Source: Polynucleobacter sp. AP-Reno-20A-A9 (GTDB lineage Bacteria > Pseudomonadota > Gammaproteobacteria > Burkholderiales > Burkholderiaceae). Taken from it: a DNA stretch of 64,000 bases. Each line of letters starts with the position of its first letter. The stretch's first letter is position 1. The notes under the pieces were generated by a model that ran no database searches, had not been told where the DNA came from, and saw only the letters and a program-made list of their open reading frames with translations. Shown here piece by piece: positions 56,615 through 64,000 of the stretch. The stretch spans positions 1-64,000 of the forward strand of contig NZ_JACVPB010000003.1 of assembly GCF_018882085.1 (NCBI RefSeq), read 5' to 3'. Both the position numbers and the translations under genes were made by a program.

Positions 56615-57835
56615 TTACTTTAATTTTTTGAGCCACTCAATGGGATGCTCATTAGGCCCCAGATTGGAATCTTCATCAGGCTCAACCTCAGCGAGTTCGA
56701 TCTCGGTATTGTGAACAGCTCGCTCACGTACACGGGTGCGATCCACAACATCTCCTACCAGCTGACCACAGGCGGCAGCAATGTCATCACCACGCGTTTT
56801 ACGCACAGTAGCCACCATGCCTGCATCTAACAAGATGCCAGCAAAAGCATTAACTCTCTGAGCTGACGAACGCTTAAGGCCTGATTCTGGGAAAGGATTA
56901 AATGGGATGAGATTTATTTTGCACTTAATGTTTCTGAGTAAGCGTACCAATTCTTTTGCTTGGACGTCGGAGTCATTCACGCCATCGAGCATGCAATATT
57001 CAAAGGTCAAGAAATCTCTTGGTGCAAATGGCAAGTAACGCTCACAAGCATCAAGCAATTCACGCAAAGGATATTTTTGATTGAGTGGCACTAATTGATC
57101 ACGTAATGCGTCATTCGGTGCGTGCAAAGAAACTGCTAATGCGACTGGGCAATCTTGTGCGAGACGATCAATCATCGGCACTACACCTGATGTCGAAACA
57201 GTTACGCGACGTCGTGACAAACCATACGCTCTGTCATCCAGCATCAAGCGCAATGCAGACACAACGTTGTCATAGTTGAGCAAGGGCTCACCCATGCCCA
57301 TCATCACCACATTAGAAATCACACGACCAGTGTGCTCCCAGCCTGGCGTTGGAAACTTTTCAATGCGACGAACTGCTTGTGGGTCATTGCGCAAAAGATG
57401 TTCAGCAAACCAGAGTTGACCAATGATTTCGCCGGAAGTCAGATTGCGTGAGAAACCTTGATGCCCAGTTGAGCAAAAACGGCAATTAACTGCACAGCCT
57501 GCCTGAGAAGAGATACACAAGGTGCCTCGATCATCCTCAGGAATAAACACAGACTCAACCGCATTACCAGCGCCCACATCCAATAGCCACTTGCGTGTGC
57601 CGTCATTGGCGTGTTCATCTTTAATAACGGGGAGTGAAAGTACTTCTGCTTTATCTAGCAAAGTTGCTCTAAAGCTTTTTGCTAAATCGCTCATGTCATT
57701 AATATCAGCTACACCACGTTGGTGTATCCACTGCATGAGTTGCTTCGCCCTAAAAGGCTTTTCATTCAACCCCGCGACATACGCTGCCATTTGGTCAGCG
57801 TCAAAATCTAAGAGATTTACGCGCGGGGAAGTCAC
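56615..57835 (-). CDS. rlmN: rRNA/tRNA adenine C2-methyltransferase RlmN
   Basis: This radical-SAM enzyme methylates A2503 of 23S rRNA and A37 of some tRNAs. The cluster motif [11 protein letters not shown] is visible, with the [16 protein letters not shown] and [10 protein letters not shown] segments. It starts with GTG at 57835. The C-terminal tail after the catalytic cysteine is long and acidic. Confidence 0.96.
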   Translation of the reverse strand: MTSPRVNLLDFDADQMAAYVAGLNEKPFRAKQLMQWIHQRGVADINDMSDLAKSFRATLLDKAEVLSLPVIKDEHANDGTRKWLLDVGAGNAVESVFIPEDDRGTLCISSQAGCAVNCRFCSTGHQGFSRNLTSGEIIGQLWFAEHLLRNDPQAVRRIEKFPTPGWEHTGRVISNVVMMGMGEPLLNYDNVVSALRLMLDDRAYGLSRRRVTVSTSGVVPMIDRLAQDCPVALAVSLHAPNDALRDQLVPLNQKYPLRELLDACERYLPFAPRDFLTFEYCMLDGVNDSDVQAKELVRLLRNIKCKINLIPFNPFPESGLKRSSAQRVNAFAGILLDAGMVATVRKTRGDDIAAACGQLVGDVVDRTRVRERAVHNTEIELAEVEPDEDSNLGPNEHPIEWLKKLK

Positions 57836-57881
57836 TGCGCCTACTTATAAATTAAATAGGTTGTTCGTTAGCAATCGTTGA

Positions 57882-58307
57882 TTAACGATTGAAAACATTC
57901 ATGCCAGGGAAGAAGAATGCAACTTCCACAGCAGCTGTTTCAGGAGCATCAGAGCCGTGAACAGCATTAGCATCGATGCTGTCAGCAAAGTCAGCACGAA
58001 TAGTGCCTTTTTCTGCTTTCTTTGGATCAGTTGCGCCCATCAAGTCACGATTCTTAGCAATAGCACCTTCGCCTTGCAATACTTGAATCATTACTGGACC
58101 AGAAATCATGAAGCTCACCAAGTCTTTGAAGAAAGGACGGTCTTTATGAACACCGTAGAACTGCTCAGCTTCATTTTGTGACAAATGCGCCATTCTGGAA
58201 GCAATGATCTTCAAACCAGCTGATTCGAAACGGTCGTAGATTTTGCCGATGACGTTTTTAGCGACAGCATCAGGTTTGATAATAGATAGGGTGCGTTCAA
58301 TTGCCAT
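57882..58307 (-). CDS. ndk: Nucleoside diphosphate kinase
   Basis: This 141-residue enzyme balances nucleoside triphosphates. It has the normal length, the start [18 protein letters not shown] and the phosphohistidine His117 in [10 protein letters not shown]. It precedes rlmN by 46 bases in the same run. Confidence 0.98.
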   Translation of the reverse strand: MAIERTLSIIKPDAVAKNVIGKIYDRFESAGLKIIASRMAHLSQNEAEQFYGVHKDRPFFKDLVSFMISGPVMIQVLQGEGAIAKNRDLMGATDPKKAEKGTIRADFADSIDANAVHGSDAPETAAVEVAFFFPGMNVFNR

Positions 58308-58417
58308 TCAAGACTCCAATAGTGATTTCAAAGGTATTTGCTAGGTGAGGACAATAAGTCACCCCACTCCAGCGACCCCCGAATTATACATTGCCTGACC
58401 GTATTTACCCCTATGTC

Positions 58418-58461
58418 TGTAGGGCTAAGCCCTTGAATTTACAAGGCATAAGCCTTTAATT
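58418..58461. repeat. 22-bp imperfect tandem duplication
   Basis: Two adjacent 22-base units begin tgtagggctaagccc and tacaaggcataagcc and both end aatt; a third partial unit (tgtagg) follows. They lie between ndk and the BAX-inhibitor-like gene, just upstream of the latter's promoter. Confidence 0.6.
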
Positions 58462-58483
58462 TGTAGGTCTTTTCTGTGGGGGC

Positions 58484-58510
58484 TTGAAATTAAGGCGTTT
58501 TGTCTATACT
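58484..58510 (+). promoter_or_regulatory. Promoter of the BAX-inhibitor-like gene
   Basis: TTGAAA (58484-58489) and TATACT (58505-58510) are good hexamers separated by only 15 bases. The predicted start is near 58517, leaving a leader of about 50 bases. Confidence 0.5.
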
Positions 58511-58567
58511 TAACCTCAATAGCCCTTCATGGGCTCTTGTATTCACTATGAAAAAGAAGGAGTCAAT

Positions 58568-59269
58568 ATGAGTGATCTGAACTCTTACGGCTTTGGCCAA
58601 ACCGGCTCAATTAGCACTGTCCAAGTACGCAATCGCGTACTACGCAATACTTACGCCCTCTTGTCGCTCTCCATGGTTCCCACTGTGATTGGCGCATGGC
58701 TTGGAGTTGCTATGGGCTTAAACCTGTTTTCTGGCAGCCCTTTTATTGGCTTCATCGTCTTCATGGCTGTAGCCTTTGGCTTCTTCTGGGCAATTGAAAA
58801 GAATAAAGATTCTGGCGTGGGTGTTCTCCTGCTTCTGGGTTTCACCTTCTTCATGGGCATCATGATGTCCCGCTTAATCGGCTTCACCCTGAACAGCTAT
58901 AGCAATGGTGCAACCCTCATCATGCTGTCTTTTGGTGGTACCGCTGCAATCTTCGCTACGATGGCAACTATTGCGACTGTAAGTAAGAGTGACTTTGCTG
59001 GCATGGGCAAATGGCTCATGGTTGGCGTACTGCTTCTGATCATTGCTTCATTAGCGAACGTCTGGCTACAGTTGCCAGCCTTGATGTTGACTGTGATGGT
59101 ATTGGCTATTGCAATCTTCTCAGCCTTCATCTTGGTTGACGTACAACGCGTCATCAATGGTGGTGAGACAAATTACATCATGGCTACTTTAGCTATTTAT
59201 TTAGATGTGTATAACGTCTTCACCAATCTACTTGCCCTCTTGGGCATTGTTGGTGGAAACAGAGACTAA
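58568..59269 (+). CDS. BAX inhibitor-1/YccA family membrane protein
   Basis: This protein has seven hydrophobic segments and the pattern of the bacterial BI-1/YccA family, including the final DVQRVINGGE...YNVFTNLLALLG. YccA is an FtsH substrate and modulator in E. coli; other members act in calcium leak. The ATG at 58568 follows GAAGGAG at ideal spacing, so the earlier ATG at 58529 is rejected. Length is 233 residues. Confidence 0.92.
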   Translation: MSDLNSYGFGQTGSISTVQVRNRVLRNTYALLSLSMVPTVIGAWLGVAMGLNLFSGSPFIGFIVFMAVAFGFFWAIEKNKDSGVGVLLLLGFTFFMGIMMSRLIGFTLNSYSNGATLIMLSFGGTAAIFATMATIATVSKSDFAGMGKWLMVGVLLLIIASLANVWLQLPALMLTVMVLAIAIFSAFILVDVQRVINGGETNYIMATLAIYLDVYNVFTNLLALLGIVGGNRD

Positions 59270-59277
59270 GCAAGTGA

Positions 59278-59334
59278 TGTCACGCTGAAGAAGTGTGACA
59301 TTCTCATAAGGCGCCTGCGGGCGCCTTTTTATTT
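59278..59334 (+). terminator. Terminator of the BAX-inhibitor-like gene, with an upstream hairpin
   Basis: The stem AAGGCGCC/GGCGCCTT (59308-59327) with a TGCG loop is followed by TTTATTT. A second stem, TGTCAC/GTGACA, lies just before it (59278-59300). Confidence 0.88.
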
Positions 59335-59368
59335 ACTACTATTCTGTCTGTTCGTTTTAGCTAAATAA

Positions 59369-59449
59369 TTAAGCTGCTACAAACATACTTACAGCGTAAG
59401 ACAGTGCCATCAAAATTAATAAAATGGCAAAACTATCTGAGGCTTTCAT
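59369..59449 (-). CDS. 26-residue single-helix membrane microprotein
   Basis: A minus-strand ATG at 59449 opens a 26-codon frame beginning MKASDSFAILLILMALSYAV and ending with two alanines. GGGAG lies six bases before the ATG. After a short polar start the rest is one hydrophobic helix, as in KdpF-like or CydX-like small proteins. It is free-standing in the gap between the BAX-inhibitor-like and outer-membrane protein genes. I do not recognise a family. Confidence 0.5.
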   Translation of the reverse strand: MKASDSFAILLILMALSYAVSMFVAA

Positions 59450-59622
59450 GGCGCACTCCCGAAGGTAGAAAGGATGGGCAGCAATAGATCACTGCACAAG
59501 TTCAATCTACTCTTCTATAAGACATGAGTTTCAGAGCACCGCACCATCAATAGGCGAAATGCACTAAATTAGCGCCCTTTTGGTGCAAATATTAGGCAAT
59601 CGGGATTCTGAAAACTTAAGAA

Positions 59623-60177
59623 CTAGAAACGCCAACCCAAAGAAACGCCATAGGTATTGATATTCACCTTATCGGTTGAACCATCGTTCCATTGAATAGT
59701 TTTATAGTTTTGTTGTGACACCTCTACTCTAGTAAAAAGATGCTTGGTGAGCAGGTATTCGGCACCAATCCCATAACTAGGCCCATTCAACCATTGATAG
59801 TAGCCAGGTGATGAGTACTTGGACCAAGACCATCCAAGCTTGATATAGCCTAATAAATTTTCAGTAAACGCATAAGCTACTTTTCCGCCTGCTTCGATGG
59901 GGTTCTTGGCGTCAGGATCAGAGCCCGAAGTATCTGTTGTAGCCAAATCATAAGTACCGTAGACGCCCACTAGCCATTGATCGTTAATAGCCTTATATGC
60001 GTCAGCAGTAATACTGGGAATTCCGCTTCGACTGGTTGCTGATCCGCCGGGTGTTGATATGTCAGTAATAGAATTTAATGCATAGTCCACAGACAAACCA
60101 AAACCTTCAAAGTTTTGCGATTGACCATAAGCAATAGGCACAGCAAAAACCCATAACAAAATGACTATTTTTTTCAT
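59623..60177 (-). CDS. Outer-membrane beta-barrel protein
   Basis: This protein of 184 residues has a signal peptide (MKKIVILLWVFAVPIAYGQ), amphipathic strand-like repeats and a final GWRF with the C-terminal phenylalanine used for BAM insertion. It resembles small OmpW/opacity-type eight-stranded barrels. The ATG at 60177 follows AGGGG; the TTG at 60195 is less likely. Its ligand is unknown. Confidence 0.8.
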   Translation of the reverse strand: MKKIVILLWVFAVPIAYGQSQNFEGFGLSVDYALNSITDISTPGGSATSRSGIPSITADAYKAINDQWLVGVYGTYDLATTDTSGSDPDAKNPIEAGGKVAYAFTENLLGYIKLGWSWSKYSSPGYYQWLNGPSYGIGAEYLLTKHLFTRVEVSQQNYKTIQWNDGSTDKVNINTYGVSLGWRF

Positions 60178-60231
60178 CCAACTACCCCTCAACACTTATT
60201 TTTAATTATTACTGGCTACTATATCAAAAGG

Positions 60232-61659
60232 CTAGGCTTTATCAAAAACTGCCATGGACTCCACATGGGAGGTGTGAGGGAACATATTAACGATCCCTGC
60301 GCTGCTTAATGTATAGCCTGCCTGGTGACACAGGATCTCCACATCCCTCGCCAAGGTTTTAGGATTGCAGGAGACGTAAACGATACGTTGCGGCAACAAT
60401 TCACTTTGGGCAATATGTAACTCTGCAAGCGCCTTACAAATCTCCATAGCTCCCTCACGCGGCGGATCCATTAACCAGCGCTCCGCCTTACTCCATGACG
60501 CAATAGTTTCTGTTGTAACTTTAAATAAGTCACTTTGCACAAAGCTGACTTTATCAACAAGTTCGTTATGTTCTGCATTGGCCTTAGCTCGAGTCGTCAA
60601 ACTCTCTAATCCCTCGATACCCAAAACTTGCTTTGCTTTTCTGGCGAGCGGTAATGTGAAGTTGCCAATGCCGCAAAATAAGTCAAGCACACGATCTGTA
60701 GCTTGGACCTCTAGCAAGCGAATCGCCCTACTGACTAAAGCACGATTCATCATATGATTTACCTGCGTGAAATCCGCAGGCTTAAATGGCATCTCGATCT
60801 CAAACTCAGGCAGCCGATAACAAAGCTTGCCAGTCTCAGGGTAAAACGGTGCCACAGTCTCAATGCCCTTAGGTTGGAGCCATATCCAAACCTGATGCTG
60901 ATCAGCAAACTGTCGAAGGAGTTGCTCATCTTCCGTAGTTAATGGCTTTAGATTCCGAAACACTAATGCAGTGACCGGCTTTGATTTTTGAGGATCATCC
61001 GATTGCGCATCCTCCGGTTCACCAACCGCAATCTCAATCTGCGGCATACGGTCAACGATCGATAAGCCCATTACTAACTTACGCATCTCCGGCAACAGAT
61101 CGGATACATGCTTAGGCAAAATCTCGCATGCCAGCATGTCGGCTACATAGCCGCTCTTGCCCTCATGAAAGCCAATCAGCACCGTACCTTTTTTAATAGA
61201 ACGATTTACAGCGCTTAGGCGTGCTCGGTGACGATATTCCCAGGTAGGACCTCCCATTGGGCGGAGAATTTCTTCGGGCTTTACTTTGGCGATATGTTGC
61301 AAGTCATCTTCAAGAACACGCTGCTTCATGGCTACTTGCGCACGAATATCCAAATGCTGCATGGTGCAACCACCACACACACCGAAGACTTTGCACTTAG
61401 GTTCAGACCTAAATACTGCGGGCTTCAGAATCTCGCGTACTTTGGCTTTGCTAAAGCGGGCTTTATCGCTTGTGATGGTGTAAGTCACCAACTCGGTTGG
61501 CAATGCGCCTTTAATAAAGATGACCTTACCACTTTGACCTTGGGAAGACTCTTCCTCATTGGGAGCTAGGCGTGCAATACCCTGGGCATCTAAATCCAGC
61601 GCTTCGACTTTAATTGGCTCAGTCACTTCAATATTGACTGGCTTATCCCCCCTACGCAT
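60232..61659 (-). CDS. rlmD: 23S rRNA (uracil-1939-C5)-methyltransferase
   Basis: This 475-residue enzyme has an N-terminal TRAM-like domain, an iron-sulfur cysteine set (CKVFGVCGGCTMQHLD), the SAM-binding VLDLFCGIGNFTLPLA and the catalytic VSCNPKTLARD. It methylates U1939 of 23S rRNA. Its start overlaps the exonuclease gene stop by eight bases. Confidence 0.95.
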   Translation of the reverse strand: MRRGDKPVNIEVTEPIKVEALDLDAQGIARLAPNEEESSQGQSGKVIFIKGALPTELVTYTITSDKARFSKAKVREILKPAVFRSEPKCKVFGVCGGCTMQHLDIRAQVAMKQRVLEDDLQHIAKVKPEEILRPMGGPTWEYRHRARLSAVNRSIKKGTVLIGFHEGKSGYVADMLACEILPKHVSDLLPEMRKLVMGLSIVDRMPQIEIAVGEPEDAQSDDPQKSKPVTALVFRNLKPLTTEDEQLLRQFADQHQVWIWLQPKGIETVAPFYPETGKLCYRLPEFEIEMPFKPADFTQVNHMMNRALVSRAIRLLEVQATDRVLDLFCGIGNFTLPLARKAKQVLGIEGLESLTTRAKANAEHNELVDKVSFVQSDLFKVTTETIASWSKAERWLMDPPREGAMEICKALAELHIAQSELLPQRIVYVSCNPKTLARDVEILCHQAGYTLSSAGIVNMFPHTSHVESMAVFDKA

Positions 61660-62473
61660 CTAGTGCAAAACCTTGCAGATATTCTTGCCACTGAGAGCCG
61701 TTGGGCTCTTTAGATTCTTTTTCTAAATACGCTTTAACGAACTCAATTTCTTCTTGATATTCGGCGTGAGAAAAGCCACCACGCAGCAACTGAAATCGGC
61801 AGTACATGAGATAGGTATTGACCACATCAGTCTCACAGTAACGGCGGATATCATTAATCTTGCCACCTTGATACGCAGGCCATACCTGACTACCATCCAT
61901 GCCCATCTTGCCCGGGAACCCGCAAAGCTTTGCCAATCCATCTAGAGGGGCATTCGCGCGGCCATTGAATTTAGCCAACAGATCCATCATATCGAGATGA
62001 CGCATGTGATAACGACTAATGTAGTTATTCCACTTAAATTCTCGACTATCGGAATCCTGGCTCTCGCCCATCTCCCAATAACGAGGGGCCTGTACATGAT
62101 TGGCTAAGGCCCGATAGTGCAGCACTGGCAAATCAAACCCACTGCCATTCCAAGAAACGAGTTGAGGGGTGTATTTTTCAATGAGATCAAAGAAGGCTTG
62201 TATTAAGACCTTCTCGTCATCCTGTGGAGTACCTAAGGTGCCTACTTTAATTTGTGGCAAGCCTTCTTTAGTAGTTCTACGAATCACGCAAGAGATAGCA
62301 ACAATCTTTTGCAGATATAAGGGCAGGAATTCACTACCCGTCTTTTCTGCACGATCAGCCATCACTTTGCTAGCGACTTCGGCATCACTCATGGAGTCTG
62401 GAAAATCTTCCAGACGACGCAATCCAGCTACATCAGGAATAGTTTCAATATCGAATACCAGAACGGTCGCCAT
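61652..62473 (-). CDS. PolB-like 3'-5' exonuclease
   Basis: This 273-residue protein has the DEDD exonuclease fold related to the proofreading domain of family B polymerases. The first motif is VFDIETIPD (Asp and Glu at about 7-9), then SWNGSGFDLPVL, and later CETDVVNTYLMY. The polymerase part is absent. It probably trims DNA or RNA; the exact substrate is not known. It is followed directly by rlmD. Confidence 0.9.
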   Translation of the reverse strand: MATVLVFDIETIPDVAGLRRLEDFPDSMSDAEVASKVMADRAEKTGSEFLPLYLQKIVAISCVIRRTTKEGLPQIKVGTLGTPQDDEKVLIQAFFDLIEKYTPQLVSWNGSGFDLPVLHYRALANHVQAPRYWEMGESQDSDSREFKWNNYISRYHMRHLDMMDLLAKFNGRANAPLDGLAKLCGFPGKMGMDGSQVWPAYQGGKINDIRRYCETDVVNTYLMYCRFQLLRGGFSHAEYQEEIEFVKAYLEKESKEPNGSQWQEYLQGFALDA

Positions 62474-62497
62474 GGCCCCTACCCTAGACCAACAACA

Positions 62498-63262
62498 TTA
62501 CTGCAAGTACGGCGTTGGATTAACCGGTTTCCCGTTAACGCGTAACTCGAAATGCAGCTTAGCTGCAGTAGTGTCTGTATCACCCATCTCGGCAATCTTC
62601 TGCCCCTTACGAACGGCATCACCCTCTTTTACCAAGAGCTTGCTATTGTGGGCATAAGCAGTGAGATAAGTGTTGTCATGTTTAACGATCACGAGATTGC
62701 CATAACCACGCAAGCTATTACCGGCGTAGACAACCTTGCCATCAGATGCAGCGAGTACTGGCTCGCCGACCTTACCGGCAATATCGATACCTTTGTTAGT
62801 TTCACTGAACTCACCGGTAACCTTACCTTTTGCGGGCCAAGATAAACGAATGCCTGGTTCAGCAACCACTTCCGTTTTTACCGGCTCAGGAGTGGAAGCT
62901 GCTGAATCTAGCTTATCAGCCGAAGGCTTTTTATCAGCTGCTTTTATTGGTTTAGATCCCGCAGGTGCTTTAACCATGATCAAATCACCAACTTCAATCA
63001 CATTGGGATTAAAGCTAGGATTAGCTGCTTTATTCCATTGCACCACATCACGTGGCGCCTGACCATAGTCCAAGGCAATACGCGCTAAGGTGTCGCCTTT
63101 TTTAACGCGATAGTAACCAGGAGGAGCGGGCTCACTTGAGCTACCACTACGGTCAGTCACGCTGGCAGGCTTAGTCCGAGGCGTCGAGCACCCAACCACC
63201 AACATCAATGATGAGGACATGAGCACAACGAGGAAAAGCTTCAATAAAGTGTATGGCATCAA
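62498..63262 (-). CDS. nlpD: NlpD-like lipoprotein with LysM and inactive LytM domains
   Basis: This 254-residue lipoprotein (lipobox LVVGC, Cys25) has a LysM domain (about 51-97, YRVKKGDTLARIALDYG) and a C-terminal M23/LytM domain (about 140-254). The LytM metal motif reads NKGIDIAG, with Asn where active enzymes have His, as in E. coli NlpD. It should therefore activate an amidase such as AmiC at the division site rather than cut peptidoglycan. The pcm-nlpD order is conserved. Confidence 0.92.
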   Translation of the reverse strand: MMPYTLLKLFLVVLMSSSLMLVVGCSTPRTKPASVTDRSGSSSEPAPPGYYRVKKGDTLARIALDYGQAPRDVVQWNKAANPSFNPNVIEVGDLIMVKAPAGSKPIKAADKKPSADKLDSAASTPEPVKTEVVAEPGIRLSWPAKGKVTGEFSETNKGIDIAGKVGEPVLAASDGKVVYAGNSLRGYGNLVIVKHDNTYLTAYAHNSKLLVKEGDAVRKGQKIAEMGDTDTTAAKLHFELRVNGKPVNPTPYLQ

Positions 63263-63296
63263 ATTAGGTTCTGAATTGGTGAATTCATCATAAATC

Positions 63297-63953
63297 TCAT
63301 ACTACCCCTGATTGTAAGGGTACAAAAAAGACCCCGTCCAGCACAGTTCTTTGATAGCGCTGGGAACTCATTCTTTCAACCATTACCAATTGCTGCTCTT
63401 TGTCATTTTTGGCGACTGGGGCTACTAAGCGCCCTCCAATGGATAGCTGATCTAGCAAGGCATCCGGAATACCCAAGCCAGCTGCAGCCAAAATAATCCC
63501 ATCAAATGGGGCAGCCTGAGGCAAACCTAAAATACCGTCGCCATATATCAAACGTAGATTGTTGATTCGAAATGGACGTAACTTAGCTCTTGCCATGTCA
63601 TGTAGTGGACGAATACGCTCTATGGAGTAAACCTCATCAGCCAATAAACTCAATACTGCCGCTTGGTAGCCGCAACCGGTGCCAATCTCCAATACTTTGC
63701 CGAGCTTATGTTTAGGCTTGTGAAGCAACTCAATCATGCGCGCCACTACCGATGGCTTGGAGATGGTTTGCTCATGCCCAATTGGTAACGCGGTATCTTC
63801 ATAAGCTTGTGCGTGCAATCCTGCATCCATAAAAGCGTGCCGAGGAACAGTAGCAATCGCCTCCAAAGTTTTACCGTGCTTTACTCCACCAGCATGGACT
63901 TTCGCTGCTAGGGCCTGCCGATAAGCAGCGAAGCGTTCGGTCGGAGCCCTCAA
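63297..63953 (-). CDS. pcm: Protein-L-isoaspartate O-methyltransferase
   Basis: This enzyme repairs isoaspartyl residues using SAM. It has the [24 protein letters not shown] and [15 protein letters not shown] motifs. The start is unclear. A TTG at 63953 overlaps the stop of the preceding frame as TTGA and looks best; a TTG at 63965 is also open, and the frame remains open to the window edge. Lengths would be 218 or 222 residues. Confidence 0.93.
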   Translation of the reverse strand: MRAPTERFAAYRQALAAKVHAGGVKHGKTLEAIATVPRHAFMDAGLHAQAYEDTALPIGHEQTISKPSVVARMIELLHKPKHKLGKVLEIGTGCGYQAAVLSLLADEVYSIERIRPLHDMARAKLRPFRINNLRLIYGDGILGLPQAAPFDGIILAAAGLGIPDALLDQLSIGGRLVAPVAKNDKEQQLVMVERMSSQRYQRTVLDGVFFVPLQSGVV

Positions 63954-64000
63954 CCGCGATCCCAACCATTCGCACGCATCGCCGCTAAACGAGCGTGGTG
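63950..64000 (-). CDS. C-terminal end of an upstream gene, probably surE
   Basis: A minus-strand frame enters from the right edge and ends at a TGA at 63950-63952 after 16 codons ([16 protein letters not shown]). The stop overlaps the probable pcm start. surE commonly precedes pcm and nlpD, so this may be its end, but 16 residues are too few to be sure. Confidence 0.35.
   Translation of the reverse strand, partial: HHARLAAMRANGWDRG

Overview
The window looks like a chromosomal segment of a low-to-medium GC betaproteobacterium of the order Burkholderiales. The best fit is Polynucleobacter or a close relative. The support is the order hisZ-hflC-hflK-hflX-hfq-der-bamB-TPR-hisS-ispG-rlmN-ndk in the right half, together with A/T-rich intergenic DNA, small gaps and frequent TTG starts. 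The genus is inferred from gene order and protein style; no database search was possible. Most genes lie on the minus strand and are packed into long co-directional runs. There is no prophage, CRISPR array or recognisable defence island. The only mobile DNA is the end of an IS3-family element at the left edge.

Layout. 1-246: end of an IS150-like element. 283-3787: three exported serine hydrolases (alpha/beta hydrolase, Tat-exported patatin, secretory lipase). 3931-10000: a tripartite RND efflux operon. 10089-14941: glnA-ntrB-ntrC-xthA, with paired NtrC-type operators upstream of glnA. 15147-19740: CinA-like protein, EI24 membrane protein, fatty acid hydroxylase, polysaccharide deacetylase and a YncE-like propeller. 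19812-25581: hrpA, divergent argA, and yggX. 25620-25812: a free-standing structured RNA gene with its own promoter and terminator. 25838-27626: divergent rpiA and tal. 27808-30317: a repeat-built beta-propeller lipoprotein divergent from a TetR-type regulator. 30459-33865: rnr-rlmB and a DUF2892 protein. 34023-34109: tRNA-Leu(CAG). 34233-41779: an accessory stretch (amidohydrolase, APC permease, MFS transporter, dienelactone hydrolase, and several unassigned membrane and soluble proteins). 41850-58307: glcB, purA and the conserved hisZ-to-ndk block. 58568-64000: BAX-inhibitor-like protein, a 26-residue membrane microprotein, an outer-membrane barrel, rlmD, a PolB-like exonuclease, nlpD, pcm and probably the end of surE.

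How the parts work together. The glnALG block is the classic nitrogen-assimilation module. Its NtrC, however, has a broken sigma54-contact loop (GAFPGA) and a broken Walker B motif (Gly for Asp). Its receiver and DNA-binding domains are intact, and two good operators remain upstream of glnA. This is the most unusual feature of the window. Other items worth follow-up are the ~158-nt RNA gene after yggX, hflX homology that starts before any standard start codon, RNase R without its N-terminal helix-turn-helix region, a near-leaderless argA promoter, an 8-bp tandem repeat just before a membrane-protein start, and a potassium-channel-like protein with an altered filter.
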